Notes under the pieces: generated by a model
The model's database searches: none
The model's input: the letters and a program-made list of their open reading frames with translations, nothing else
What the model was told of the DNA's origin: nothing
Shown: in pieces, positions 42,646-51,686 of the stretch
Layout: each line of letters starts with the position of its first letter
Numbering within the stretch: the first letter of the stretch is position 1
Assembly: GCF_014873915.1 (NCBI RefSeq)
Contig: NZ_JADBEJ010000001.1
Span: 868,001 to 932,000, forward strand
Reading direction: 5' to 3'
DNA from: Amycolatopsis roodepoortensis
GTDB lineage: Bacteria > Actinomycetota > Actinomycetes > Mycobacteriales > Pseudonocardiaceae
DNA: 64,000 bases
Made by a program: the position numbers and the translations under genes

Positions 42646-43443
42646 ATGAGCACAAGCCTGGACACGTTCACGCACGACTGGCAGGACTGGAAGACCCAGC
42701 GCGAGCGCGATCTCGCCGATCCGCTCGGCTGGCTCGCCTTGGTTTCCCTTGACTGGCTCGAGGACAAGCCGCGCGCGTACGACGGGCTGCCCGGCCTGTG
42801 GTGGCAGGACGCCGAAGCGGCGTACCTCGACCCTCAGGACGCCGATCTCTCGCACGACGGTGAGCGGATCACCGGTGTCCGTCGCTTCGAGCTGGTCAAC
42901 AGTGGCGCGACCACCAGGGTCGTCGCCGGTGAGATCGAGATCGAGGTGGCGCGCCGCGGCGGGTACCTGATCCGGACGCACGACCCGAAGGCGCCGGTGC
43001 TGAACGCTTTCCGCGGTGTCCCGGCGTACGAGCCCGACGCGGCCTGGGTGCTGTCCGGGACTTTCGAGCCCTTCGACGAGCCGCGGCCGACCACGGTCGG
43101 AGCGGTCGTCGAAGGGCTCAGCCATGTCTACGTCTCGCCGGGCATCGTGCGTTTCGAGCACGACGGAGCGGAGCACACGCTCACCGCGTTCAACGGCAAG
43201 AAGGACGGCCTGCTGATCCTGTTCACCGACGCCACGAGCGGCGTCACCACCTACGCGGCGAACCGGTCGCTCGCGGTGCCGCCTCCCGCGGAGGACGGGT
43301 CGGTCGTCCTCGATTTCACCCGCGCGACGAATCTGCCGTGCGCCTTCACCGATTTCGCCACGTGCCCATTGCCGCCGGCGGGCAACGATCTGCCGTTCGC
43401 GGTGGAAGCGGGGGAGAAGCTGCCCTACGAACGGCTGGGCTGA
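42646..43443 (+). CDS. DUF1684 family protein
   Basis: The 265-aa protein is a full-length member of DUF1684 (family motifs DPLGWLALVSLDWLEDK, RRGGYLIRTHDPKAP, FNGKKDGLLILFTDATSG and the end DFTRATNLPCAFTDFATCPL). The family is common in actinobacteria and of unknown function. The ATG follows GAAGGGA. The last 19 bp overlap the convergent gene at 43425-44420. Confidence 0.85.
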   Translation: MSTSLDTFTHDWQDWKTQRERDLADPLGWLALVSLDWLEDKPRAYDGLPGLWWQDAEAAYLDPQDADLSHDGERITGVRRFELVNSGATTRVVAGEIEIEVARRGGYLIRTHDPKAPVLNAFRGVPAYEPDAAWVLSGTFEPFDEPRPTTVGAVVEGLSHVYVSPGIVRFEHDGAEHTLTAFNGKKDGLLILFTDATSGVTTYAANRSLAVPPPAEDGSVVLDFTRATNLPCAFTDFATCPLPPAGNDLPFAVEAGEKLPYERLG

Positions 43444-44420
43444 ACAGTCGCGAGCGCCGTCATCGCCTCCTGTTCGAGCCGGGCCAGCTCGGACAGGAGG
43501 GCGGACGCGTCGTTCAGTTGCCCGACCTCGCCGGTTTCCCCAGCCCGCGTGAGCAATCCCGCGACCTCTGTCCATAGTGGAGCGATTTCGCGGTATTTCT
43601 CATACGCGGTGCGGAGACCGGCGTCGTCGACGAGGGCTGTGCATTCTCCGAGGAAGTCACGGTAGATCCGGCGGAAGAGCGCGCCGCCGGTCCCTGCCCG
43701 TTCCATCAGCATGGCGGCCTGCGGAAGGTCGCGCGCCGGATCACCGCTGCGCTCCAGCCATTTCCGCACCTGAACGGCGGCCTTGCCGATCCCGCGATAG
43801 CCAAGGTTCGCGATGGGCGGGTCGAGGAACTCGGCCGCGTTGGCCAGGACGGCCGCGCGGATGGCGTCGGCGAGCGGAACGAGAGGCGCGTCGACACCAA
43901 TGGTGAACGAGCGGTTCTTCGCCGTCATCGGGCCCTTCTCCCCGCGGGCGCGTTCCAGACTCTCCAAGGATGTCGATACCGAGCCACCCTGCTGCGCCGT
44001 GTCAACGAGGAAAGCGCGCTCGTCGTCATAGCCGTACAAGGCGACGAAGTGTCCGCCGAAGTGGACTTTCGACGTGAAGTACTCCAGGTGGTACGAGTCG
44101 AGTTGCAGACCGACGGGCACACCGGCGTCGATCTCCTCGGCCACGTTCCGCCACGCCGTGCGCGCCGACGTCGTTTCCTTGACCCGCAAGGACAGTCCGA
44201 GCCGGTCGGTCAGCTTCCGTGTGATCTCGACAGGTTTGCTCCGCCCGCCGAGGAACGGGAACGGCAGGTTCTTCCCGTCCCAGTACACGAAGCCCAGACC
44301 TCCGCCGAGCCCGAACAGCATCGGCTCGGACAGCTCGACCCCGGCGTGCCGCAGGAGGACGTCGAGCGTGCTGGTCTCGCAGTGCTCCCCGCCCACGGCC
44401 GCGATTCCCTCGATGATCAC
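43425..44420 (-). CDS. BtrH N-terminal/DUF4872 domain protein
   Basis: The 331-aa protein resembles BtrH of butirosin biosynthesis, whose family transfers an acyl group from a carrier protein. A papain-like arrangement is visible: Cys14 in GGEHCETSTLDVLLRH, His in HFGGHFVALYGYDD and Asp in FLVDTAQQGG. The DUF4872 part is helical. The GTG start overlaps the stop of the MerR-type gene as GTGA, so expression is coupled to that regulator. No biosynthetic cluster is visible nearby, so the substrate is unknown. Confidence 0.8.
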   Translation of the reverse strand: MIIEGIAAVGGEHCETSTLDVLLRHAGVELSEPMLFGLGGGLGFVYWDGKNLPFPFLGGRSKPVEITRKLTDRLGLSLRVKETTSARTAWRNVAEEIDAGVPVGLQLDSYHLEYFTSKVHFGGHFVALYGYDDERAFLVDTAQQGGSVSTSLESLERARGEKGPMTAKNRSFTIGVDAPLVPLADAIRAAVLANAAEFLDPPIANLGYRGIGKAAVQVRKWLERSGDPARDLPQAAMLMERAGTGGALFRRIYRDFLGECTALVDDAGLRTAYEKYREIAPLWTEVAGLLTRAGETGEVGQLNDASALLSELARLEQEAMTALATVQPSRS

Positions 44421-45220
44421 GAGGTCACCGGCCAGGCGATTTCGGTGCGGTAGGCCTCGGGCGCGACGCCCGGTCCCGGTGCCACCAGGTAGAGCTCCTC
44501 AGCGGGCCCGGCGGGGACGCGGTCGCGTTCGGCGATCCAGCGGCCGAGTGATCGATAGGCGGTCTCGACGTCTTCGTAGTCACCCTCGTGGATCGTCGCC
44601 ACGAGCAGGCCACCGGGAAGCTCGGCGGGGCCGATCTCCCCGTCTTCCCGCACCGGCCCGTCGACGGGGACGAACAGTTCGACGGTCAGCTCTTCGGGAT
44701 CGTCGGTGAGGTATCGGGTCCCGGGCGGCCCGGACGGTGCCACCCCCTGCGCGCCGAGCGCCGCGAACAGCCGGGCGTACGCGGGACCGATCCGCTCCGC
44801 CAGGCCGCTCAGCGGGGTCCGGATCGACAGGCGCGCGATCGGTTGCGGCGCGCGCACACGCTCGTAGACGTGCAGCCACCGCGTCGGTTCGGCGAGCACG
44901 GAGTCGAGCCCGTCGGTGATCGCCGCGAGTTCCGCGGCCCGGGCCGCCACCCGGTCGTGATGTCGTTTGATCGCGGCCTTGACCTCGTCGGGGTCGCCCG
45001 CGTCCAGGATCCCGGCGATCTCCGCCAGCGGCACCTCCAGCTCCCGCAGCCGCCGGATCAGGCCCGCGCGGGCGAACTGTTCGAGCGAATACCGGCGGTA
45101 CCCGGTGCCGGGGTCGATCCTGGCGGGCACCAGCAGCCCGATCCGGTCGTAGTTCCGCAACGCGCGGACCGACAGCCTCGTGGCGTGCGCGAACACGCCG
45201 ATCGGCATCAAGGTCGTCAT
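44417..45220 (-). CDS. MerR-family regulator with GyrI-like effector domain
   Basis: The 267-aa protein has an N-terminal MerR helix-turn-helix (PIGVFAHATRLSVRALRNYD) with the wing GYRRYSLEQ, a coiled-coil dimer helix (AAIKRHHDRVAARAAEL) and a C-terminal GyrI-like ligand domain (LSGLAERIGPAYARLFAALG...). This layout matches BltR/BmrR-type sensors of hydrophobic cations or drugs. Its own promoter has the long 19-bp spacer and central dyad such regulators untwist, so it is autoregulated. It is coupled to the BtrH-like gene. Confidence 0.9.
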   Translation of the reverse strand: MTTLMPIGVFAHATRLSVRALRNYDRIGLLVPARIDPGTGYRRYSLEQFARAGLIRRLRELEVPLAEIAGILDAGDPDEVKAAIKRHHDRVAARAAELAAITDGLDSVLAEPTRWLHVYERVRAPQPIARLSIRTPLSGLAERIGPAYARLFAALGAQGVAPSGPPGTRYLTDDPEELTVELFVPVDGPVREDGEIGPAELPGGLLVATIHEGDYEDVETAYRSLGRWIAERDRVPAGPAEELYLVAPGPGVAPEAYRTEIAWPVTS

Positions 45221-45226
45221 GGGACC

Positions 45227-45257
45227 AGCCTGAACCCTCTCCCGGGGAGAGGGTCAA
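45227..45257 (-). promoter_or_regulatory. MerR-type promoter with 19-bp spacer and dyad operator
   Basis: TTGACC (-35, 45252-45257) and CAGGCT (-10, 45227-45232) are 19 bp apart. The spacer is filled by a dyad with 10-bp arms, ACCCTCTCCC and GGGAGAGGGT (45234-45254, minus and plus reading alike). The -10 box ends 6 nt before the ATG, so the transcript is probably leaderless. Confidence 0.75.
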
Positions 45258-45266
45258 GCCGGTACC

Positions 45267-48173
45267 TCACCCCAGTGACAGCCGATCGAGATCCGGGGCG
45301 GACGCGTGGTCGTTGTGCAGCTCGATCGTGTTCGCCCCCGCCTTCAGATCGACCGGCAAAGAGGTCGTGAGCTGGGTGTTGTTGCCGGCGCCGTCGACCT
45401 TCACCTCGATCGGCGTACCGCCGTTGACCGTGACGAAGTACGAGCGCGGCCCGTTGACGGTGAAATCGATATGGAGGGTGTAGCGCCTGGTCTCGGGCAC
45501 GGTGACGTCGTCGAACCGCACGAACGAGCCCGGGTCGCCGCCGATGTTGCGGACCTTCTGCCCACCCGAGCACACGCCGCAGTTCGTGACGCCCGCGTCG
45601 CCGACGTCGTTCGCCGAGTCTTCGGCCTCCCGCATGAAGACCCGGTCCGCGGGACGTGGGCTCACCCGGACGGGTTTGCTCACCGATTGAGTCCGGCCGA
45701 GCAGGTCGAACGACGCGGTGACCGCGACATCGGCCGCGGTGACACCTTCGGGCGAGACCAGCGTCCACGAGGCTTCGAGCTCGTTCCCGACCCGCATCGA
45801 CGCCGTCGTGGCCGGAGCTCCCTGCAACGTCCAGCCCGCCGGGGCCACGGGCGTCAGGCTGACCTGCTTGATCGTGTCGTCGGCGTCGAGCCGCAGCTTC
45901 GCGGTCACCCGAAGGGACTGTCGCCCTGGCGCGAGCCATTGGAGGCCGCCCGGTTCGACGGTCAGGGTCGTTTTCGGCGTGTAGGACGGCGGTGGCAGGG
46001 GAGCGGTCGCGATCCGGTCGAGGCCCGGCCCCGAAGTGGCGTTACTGAACACCTTGACCGTGTTGGCGCCGGCGTTCAGGTCGACGGGAATCGCCGTCGA
46101 AGCCACGACTCCGGGCGTTCCCGCGTCGATCGCGGTCTCGACAGGTGTGCCGCCGTTGACACTCACCGCTACCGACGTCGCGGGACCGCCCATGGTGTCG
46201 AGCTGAAGCCGGTGGCTTCCGGCTTCGGTGGCCGTCACATTCGGGTAGGTGACCGAGTGGCGCGGGCCGCCACCGAGCCCGGTGATTTGGAACGATCCGG
46301 AGCAGGACGAGCAATGGCCGAGCCTGGCGCGGCCGTCGTGGTCGTTGCGGAAGGACTCCGCCTCCAGCGGAACCTGAGCGCCCACCGCAGAACTCGGGTA
46401 GCCGTACGCCACCTTGATCTCGTCGATCGCCAACTGCTTGTAGAAGTGTTTCGCCTGCGGCCCGGACCAGGTGTTCAACACTTCGAGTTTGACGAATCGG
46501 GTCTGCCGCTCGCCGAAATCGATGAACTGCACACCGCGGGCGCTCGGCATCGCGCCGGTGCGGACCGGTTTGCCCCAGTTCCGCCCGTCGTCGCTGACGT
46601 AGACGCGGTAGTCCTTGATCCGCGCCGAGTCCTCCGGCCTGCCGAACGACTCGCGCGCGTGCGTCGGCGACATCTCACGTTGGTTCACCGCTAAGTAGGT
46701 GGCGGTCCGTCGCCTGCCGAGGTCCAGGGTCAGCGACACCGGCTGCTTGCCGTCGGCGTCCCAGTAGTTCTCGAAGTTCCCGTCGACCAGGTTCGACGCC
46801 GGATGCCCGGCGCGCGATGACGAAGCGGTCGCCTTGATGGTGCGGGAGTCGAGGAAGTGCCGTTGCCCGGCCGTTTCCACCTTGAACACCGTGTCGTAGG
46901 GGTCCCAGTCCTTGATGTCCACAATGGTCAGGTGGCCGCCGGATTGACTGAAGCGCAGCGGCTTGCCCGTGCGCAGGTCGGATACCGCGGTCACCTTGTA
47001 TCCGTTGTCGCGTAAGCGGAGCAGGTCGGTGCGCGGCCGCGTGACCACGTGCAGGTACTGCGTTGCCGCGCCGGGCTCGACGGTGATGACGCCGTGCGCG
47101 CCGTCGTTCCAGAACCCGGGCTGCATCCCGCCGTACATGTACCCGCCGCCCTCTTTGCCTTGTAGGGAGGACTTGATCGGGGGCACCCAGCTCGCCATGA
47201 AGTTGTTGTACGCCTCCTGCCGCGGCGGGAACTTCCCGTTCACCATCGGGGTCTCGGCCATCAGCGATTTCATCGACGAACCCGCGTTGGCGATGTAGCG
47301 CCCGGTGGACAGCCGGAAGTCGACGGCCTGATCGGTGCCGTCGTACCACCAGGCACCGTTGGTCGGCAGCTTGTAGTCGGCCTCGGTGAGCCTCGGCATC
47401 GGGGTGAAGGCGGCCTGAGGATAGTCGTACGGTGGTGTGATGCCGGTCTTCTGTTCGTTGCTGACGGTGTCCATGATCGGGGTGTCCTCGTTGTTGTTGC
47501 TCAGCAACCAGGACGGCCGTTTCTCGCGGATCTGTTCGTAGAGCCGGTTCTTCTCCCAGTAGTCGTTGTCGTTGTCGATCCAGAACCCGGAGAGGCCGGC
47601 GTAGCGGTCCATGACCTCGTGGAAGAGGTCGTAGCTGTATTCACCGAAGCCCTGGCGGGTCGTCAGGTCGACCTGCTTGCCCTTGTAGGCGGAGTACGCG
47701 GCGGAATCCAGTGACTCGACACCGGTCTCCTTGTGCCACTGGGGATCGTCGGTCATGTAGAGGATCGTCCGGACGCCCTTGGCCTTGCCCGCTTCGACGA
47801 GTTCGCCGAGGAGGTCGCGGCGCGTGGAGCAGCTGCCCGGGATCGCCGACGGCCACGGACGCGCGTAGCCCAGCCTGCTGTGGAAGGTGGCGAGCACGAT
47901 GTAGGAGGCGCCCAGCTTGCGGGCTTCGTCCACCCAGTAGTCCGCGCTCCAGCCGCCGTCGGTGACGGCGCGTTCCCAAGCCGCGCAATCGGTATGACGT
48001 GGCGCGGTGAACATGCCCCAATGGAGGAAGAGGCCGGCGGTGGCTTCGCGCAACCACTTTTGCCGGGGATGGTGCACCTCCGCGCTCGCGGCCGTCGTGG
48101 TGAGCAGGCTTGCAAGCAGGGCGAGCACTAGGGCGAGCCAGGCGGTGCGATGCGCTCGAACTCTCATGACCAT
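45267..48173 (-). CDS. Secreted alpha-L-fucosidase (GH29) with discoidin and CBM domains
   Basis: The 968-aa precursor has a signal peptide (WLALVLALLASLLTTTAASA) and a GH29 barrel with the family start GLFLHWGMFTAPRH and the probable nucleophile Asp200 in SGFWIDNDND. An F5/8-type discoidin domain follows (about 440-590), then two CBM35/CBM6-like domains, each with a Cys pair and the pattern GHCSSCSGSF or TNCGVCSGGQK, separated by a NEW3-like domain (EPGGLQWLAPGRQSLRVTAK). It should release fucose from glycans outside the cell. The start at 48173 or 48167 follows GAGAG. Confidence 0.88.
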   Translation of the reverse strand: MVMRVRAHRTAWLALVLALLASLLTTTAASAEVHHPRQKWLREATAGLFLHWGMFTAPRHTDCAAWERAVTDGGWSADYWVDEARKLGASYIVLATFHSRLGYARPWPSAIPGSCSTRRDLLGELVEAGKAKGVRTILYMTDDPQWHKETGVESLDSAAYSAYKGKQVDLTTRQGFGEYSYDLFHEVMDRYAGLSGFWIDNDNDYWEKNRLYEQIREKRPSWLLSNNNEDTPIMDTVSNEQKTGITPPYDYPQAAFTPMPRLTEADYKLPTNGAWWYDGTDQAVDFRLSTGRYIANAGSSMKSLMAETPMVNGKFPPRQEAYNNFMASWVPPIKSSLQGKEGGGYMYGGMQPGFWNDGAHGVITVEPGAATQYLHVVTRPRTDLLRLRDNGYKVTAVSDLRTGKPLRFSQSGGHLTIVDIKDWDPYDTVFKVETAGQRHFLDSRTIKATASSSRAGHPASNLVDGNFENYWDADGKQPVSLTLDLGRRRTATYLAVNQREMSPTHARESFGRPEDSARIKDYRVYVSDDGRNWGKPVRTGAMPSARGVQFIDFGERQTRFVKLEVLNTWSGPQAKHFYKQLAIDEIKVAYGYPSSAVGAQVPLEAESFRNDHDGRARLGHCSSCSGSFQITGLGGGPRHSVTYPNVTATEAGSHRLQLDTMGGPATSVAVSVNGGTPVETAIDAGTPGVVASTAIPVDLNAGANTVKVFSNATSGPGLDRIATAPLPPPSYTPKTTLTVEPGGLQWLAPGRQSLRVTAKLRLDADDTIKQVSLTPVAPAGWTLQGAPATTASMRVGNELEASWTLVSPEGVTAADVAVTASFDLLGRTQSVSKPVRVSPRPADRVFMREAEDSANDVGDAGVTNCGVCSGGQKVRNIGGDPGSFVRFDDVTVPETRRYTLHIDFTVNGPRSYFVTVNGGTPIEVKVDGAGNNTQLTTSLPVDLKAGANTIELHNDHASAPDLDRLSLG

Positions 48174-48299
48174 CCGCTCTCATCCAAGGCGTGGGTTCCC
48201 GAGAGATCCGATGATTGCGGCAGGAATGTCGGTGGTCAAGCCCCGATGAGCGGGACACGGCTCAAGTCATCAGAGGTATTGCGCGATAGTGAAGTCAGG

Positions 48300-48326
48300 G
48301 CCCTCTCGTCTGCAGTACGAGAGGGC
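48300..48326 (-). terminator. Hairpin after the zincin-like gene
   Basis: GCCCTCTCGT-CTGCAGT-ACGAGAGGGC is a perfect 10-bp stem 15 bp past the stop codon of the gene at 48341-49027. Confidence 0.7.
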
Positions 48327-48340
48327 GCTGTCGGTCGTGC

Positions 48341-49027
48341 TCAGATGTTGAAGCCCGGGTGGGTCGCGAACGCGTTGTCGATCACGAGGTTCCCGCGCTG
48401 GCGGGCTCGTTCACGCAACGCCGACGTCGTACGGGCGCCCTGGGCGTAGAACCACCAAAGGTAGAGCGCGCCGTACATCCAGGCGCCCTCGTAGCCCCAG
48501 GTGGAGTCGGCGCCGCTCTTGCCCGCGCCGAAAACCGAACCCGCCGGGAAGTTCGCGTTGTGCGGTTTCCCGCCCTGGTGCCGGGATTCGTGGATCAGCG
48601 TCTCGGCGCGTCCGGGAACGTCCTTGGAGTACCAGAAACCGAGGTACAACTCGATCCGGTCGTCGACGAACGCACCGCTGAACGAACGCGCGATGGCGCT
48701 GCCGTCGCCGCAAAGCGAGCGGAGGTCGTCGCAGTTGTCGCGGACGTACCGGCGGGCCCAGTTCAGCATCGCCCCGGAATAGGCGTCGTTCTGGTAGTCC
48801 TGCGCCGAATAGGTCAGCAGGTAGCACGCGTTGAACGTCCGGGCGAGCGGCTTGTCGGTGTTGCACGCGTCTTCCCAGCCGAAGCCGTCGTCCCAGTAGT
48901 CCTTGTTGCCCGCGAAACCGTAGGTGTTCCAGAAATAGTCGATGTAGGTCTGATTGCAGATCGAGGCGCCGTAGAAATTGTCCCCGGTCACGTTCTTGTC
49001 GGGCACGGTGTAGCTGCAAGTGGCCAT
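48341..49027 (-). CDS. Hypothetical protein with zincin-type HExxH motif
   Basis: I do not recognise the family of this 228-aa protein. It contains His146-Glu147-x-x-His150 (ETLIHESRHQGG), the metal-binding and catalytic motif of zinc metallopeptidases, followed by a His in KPHNANFP that could be the third ligand. Seven Cys residues and many aromatic residues suggest a compact extracellular-type fold, yet no signal peptide is present. It lies 36 bp after a HEAT-repeat gene and probably shares its transcript. Peptidase activity is inferred from the motif alone. Confidence 0.65.
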   Translation of the reverse strand: MATCSYTVPDKNVTGDNFYGASICNQTYIDYFWNTYGFAGNKDYWDDGFGWEDACNTDKPLARTFNACYLLTYSAQDYQNDAYSGAMLNWARRYVRDNCDDLRSLCGDGSAIARSFSGAFVDDRIELYLGFWYSKDVPGRAETLIHESRHQGGKPHNANFPAGSVFGAGKSGADSTWGYEGAWMYGALYLWWFYAQGARTTSALRERARQRGNLVIDNAFATHPGFNI

Positions 49028-49063
49028 CGGAGATCACCTGTCTGTAGAAGGAATGGGTTCGGT

Positions 49064-49789
49064 TCAGGAGCGCGGGGGTTCCGGCGGCGGCACGTCGTCG
49101 GCCCGTGAGTCCTTCACGTGCCGGCCGCCGACGGCCTGGGGGACACCGCGGACGTCGACCCGCCGGATGTTCAGCAGGCGCTCGTCCTCGGTGCCGCTGA
49201 GCTCCTCGCGCACCTGGCCGGTGAGCTCGGTGTCCCCGATTTCGGCGATGGCCTGGACAGCCGCGCGCCGTATCGTGAACACCTCGTGCCGGACCTGGCG
49301 CAACAGCAGCTCCTTGGCCGCGCTGTCCCCGGCGGATGCCAAGCGCGCCAACGCTTCCACGGCGGTGGTGCGGATGATCACCTCTTCGCCGACGGTGCTG
49401 ATCCCGTGGGCGGGGTCGTCGGAACGCTCCGGCGGGATCGGCTGGCGCAGCACGTTTTCCAGTACCGAAGCGGTTGCCGGGTGCCTCAGATCGGTGAGCA
49501 GCTGGACCAGGCCCCAACGCTCCAGGTACTGCTCCTCGGACAAGGCGTCGTACTGCGCTCCGAGCGCCGGGACGACGTCGTCCGCGCGCTCGCGAAGCCG
49601 GTCGAGGCTCCGCTGGTAATTGCGCTCGGCGTCCTCGCCGGACGCGGCCATGGTTTCGGTCGCCTGGGTGACCAGTTCGCCGATTTCACTGTCCGAAAAG
49701 CTTCCGAGGCCCGAACTGTCCGGGCCCGCTTCGAGATTGTCGCCACCCGGGCCCAAGGACGGGGTGTCGGGATTGCGTGGGGTCGGCAT
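49064..49789 (-). CDS. HEAT-repeat-like hypothetical protein
   Basis: The 241-aa protein has a Pro/Gly-rich start, a helical region and at least two HEAT-like repeats (EEVIIRTTAVEALARLASAG and HEVFTIRRAAVQAIAEIGDT). Such repeats make protein-binding surfaces. ATG 49789 follows AAGGAGAA. It precedes the HExxH protein gene by 36 bp, so it may act as its partner or inhibitor; this is only a suggestion from position. Confidence 0.7.
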   Translation of the reverse strand: MPTPRNPDTPSLGPGGDNLEAGPDSSGLGSFSDSEIGELVTQATETMAASGEDAERNYQRSLDRLRERADDVVPALGAQYDALSEEQYLERWGLVQLLTDLRHPATASVLENVLRQPIPPERSDDPAHGISTVGEEVIIRTTAVEALARLASAGDSAAKELLLRQVRHEVFTIRRAAVQAIAEIGDTELTGQVREELSGTEDERLLNIRRVDVRGVPQAVGGRHVKDSRADDVPPPEPPRS

Positions 49790-49979
49790 GAGGTTCTCCT
49801 TCGCAGCGGCGGTGATGCTGACGGAAGGAAGGAACGTGAACCCGGGCGGCAGATACCTGATTTTCCGAAAATTCGCCCGTTGGGGCAGAACGTGATTTTC
49901 ACCGCGGGAATCCGAAAAGGATTTTGCTCACCGAAAATCGGACGATCGCCGAAAAGCCTTCACGGATTCCCGCTCGTGA

Positions 49980-50465
49980 TCAATGACGAACGTCGATGAC
50001 GACACGGTTCGGCGAGGTCAGGGTGAAGACGCTGATCGAGGTCCTCGATCGGACACCGAGACCGATGGACAGGGTGCCCTCGAAGTCGCCGGTGACCGCG
50101 ACCGCCATGACGTTGCGCAGATTCCGGGTCCGGAACTTCTGCGGTCCGGGATAGGTCGGATTCCCGGCGTCGTCGTGTGCCGCGGCGGGCGACGCGGTGA
50201 CCGCGACGAAGAATTCCCCGGTCAGCCAGACCATCTCACCGGAACCGTCGGCGATCAACTCGTCGACGAGGTCGTACCGGACGGCGGGAGCCGGACCGGC
50301 GGTCAGGTCGAGCACGACCCGGTCGAAGCCGGGGTTCTGGCCGGTGCGGATCCCGGTCATGGCGGGGATCTGTGGTGTCGCGGCGGACGCCGGGACGACC
50401 GCGGCGACGGTGCCGGTCAGCATCAGGACGGTGGCGGCGAGCGCGCGTCGTAGGGTGATGGTCAT
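49980..50465 (-). CDS. Secreted AMIN-like domain protein
   Basis: The product (161 aa) has a signal peptide (TITLRRALAATVLMLTGTVA, cleavage near ASA-AT) and a beta-rich domain with GFDRVVLDLTAG and the end SPNRVVIDVRH, as in AMIN-like proteins that bind cell-wall polymers. ATG 50465 follows AGGAGG. It stands alone; the 190 bp below its stop codon (49790-49979) hold no gene. Confidence 0.8.
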   Translation of the reverse strand: MTITLRRALAATVLMLTGTVAAVVPASAATPQIPAMTGIRTGQNPGFDRVVLDLTAGPAPAVRYDLVDELIADGSGEMVWLTGEFFVAVTASPAAAHDDAGNPTYPGPQKFRTRNLRNVMAVAVTGDFEGTLSIGLGVRSRTSISVFTLTSPNRVVIDVRH

Positions 50466-50541
50466 GGGATGACCTCCTGCCGGAGAGTTGTTTCCGGAGA
50501 GACGCCTCTGGGGCTGGGAGGTTGTATTCTTCGCGCGATCG

Positions 50542-51561
50542 TTACTGATCGCCGAATTCGCGTCTAACGATCTCGAAGTCGGCGGGGAAATGGTTTCTCA
50601 CTCGCTTCGCTAGCCAGCGCATGTAGCGGAGATCGCTTTTCGCGGAAGCGATGAGATGGGTGAATCCCCGATCGTCTTCGCGATAGCTGTCGTCCTGTGA
50701 GGCGAAGACGCATTGGACGTCCGTGGTGCCGCCGCCCCAGCAGAGCGCGCCAAGGAGGTACTGCTCGACGACTAGGTTGTAGTCTTCGAGCGGTGCGAGC
50801 CGTTGCCAAGCCGTCCGATTTTCTGGCGACTCCACCATGCGGATGGCGAGATCGGCGTAGCGGCGGAGAAGTGGAACGGCTGTGCCGCCGACGATTCCGG
50901 TGCACAACGCGGCTTCCCCGGTGTAGTCGCTGAACTCCTTCGGCAGGAAGCCGCCCGTGCTCCGGATCGCCGCGGTGGCGGCCGCCGGGCGGTAGTAGCC
51001 CGCATCGGAAGCCGGTGCGTGCTCGGGATTCTGGGCGACGACCTCGCCGTCGAGCCCTTGCGCCGGGAATCCGGGCCAGAGGAACACGTCGTTGTCGATG
51101 TGCAGGAACGGCTCGCTCTGCTCGCGGTACGCGTGCAACTTCCCGAGCGCCCACCAAGACGGGTCCTGCCCGGTGAGTCCGTTGAGCGTCAGGGAAATGT
51201 CGTCGAAGGGCAGTCGCAGCCGTTCGACGAGCAGCTCTTGTCCCCAGTCGTCGGTCACCAACGCCGTCGTCGGGAAGAGACGGGACGCGAGCCGGAACGA
51301 CAGGATCCAGGACAACGCGTGGAAGAAGTCACTCGGCCAATGTCTTCCGTGCCGGCGCCGGTACGGGACGCTCCAGAACGACCAGACCGCCCGGCGGATC
51401 GGCCGCGCGGCCCTCTCACCTGGACGGAGCACGCGGACCGGTGGGGGACGCCAGCCGGGCTCGCTGATCTCGCCGTATCCGCTGTGGCGGGGGATTCCGG
51501 GCGCGAGCAACCGGCCGCCGATGGCGACCGCGGTGCCGGGGTCGTATCCGTAGTACGGCAT
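50542..51561 (-). CDS. Glycosyltransferase-like protein (DUF6734-type)
   Basis: The 339-aa cytoplasmic protein has a nucleotide-sugar transferase-like core with LVTDDWGQELL and FLHIDNDVFLW, the latter placed where GT-A enzymes carry DXD. I assign it to the DUF6734 group from memory. The start is uncertain: ATG 51561 has no ribosome binding site, and the family-like part begins near RRAVWSFWSVPYR, about 55 residues later. A perfect 16-bp palindrome lies 47 bp upstream. Confidence 0.65.
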   Translation of the reverse strand: MPYYGYDPGTAVAIGGRLLAPGIPRHSGYGEISEPGWRPPPVRVLRPGERAARPIRRAVWSFWSVPYRRRHGRHWPSDFFHALSWILSFRLASRLFPTTALVTDDWGQELLVERLRLPFDDISLTLNGLTGQDPSWWALGKLHAYREQSEPFLHIDNDVFLWPGFPAQGLDGEVVAQNPEHAPASDAGYYRPAAATAAIRSTGGFLPKEFSDYTGEAALCTGIVGGTAVPLLRRYADLAIRMVESPENRTAWQRLAPLEDYNLVVEQYLLGALCWGGGTTDVQCVFASQDDSYREDDRGFTHLIASAKSDLRYMRWLAKRVRNHFPADFEIVRREFGDQ

Positions 51562-51607
51562 CGCGCTGTGGTTCGGGCCGGGGAGGTCGAACGTTACGCT
51601 CGTTTAT

Positions 51608-51623
51608 GGTGTACTAGTACACC
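51608..51623. promoter_or_regulatory. Perfect 16-bp palindrome GGTGTACTAGTACACC
   Basis: The site lies between the divergent genes at 50542-51561 and 51687-52232 and is a likely operator. GntR-type regulators often use sites of this shape, but the regulator is not in the window. Confidence 0.5.
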
Positions 51624-51686
51624 TTGGGCGCGACGACCGGTGAAAGCCTTCGCCGGTTCTGATCTTTCACGGTCAGGAGGAGTTTC

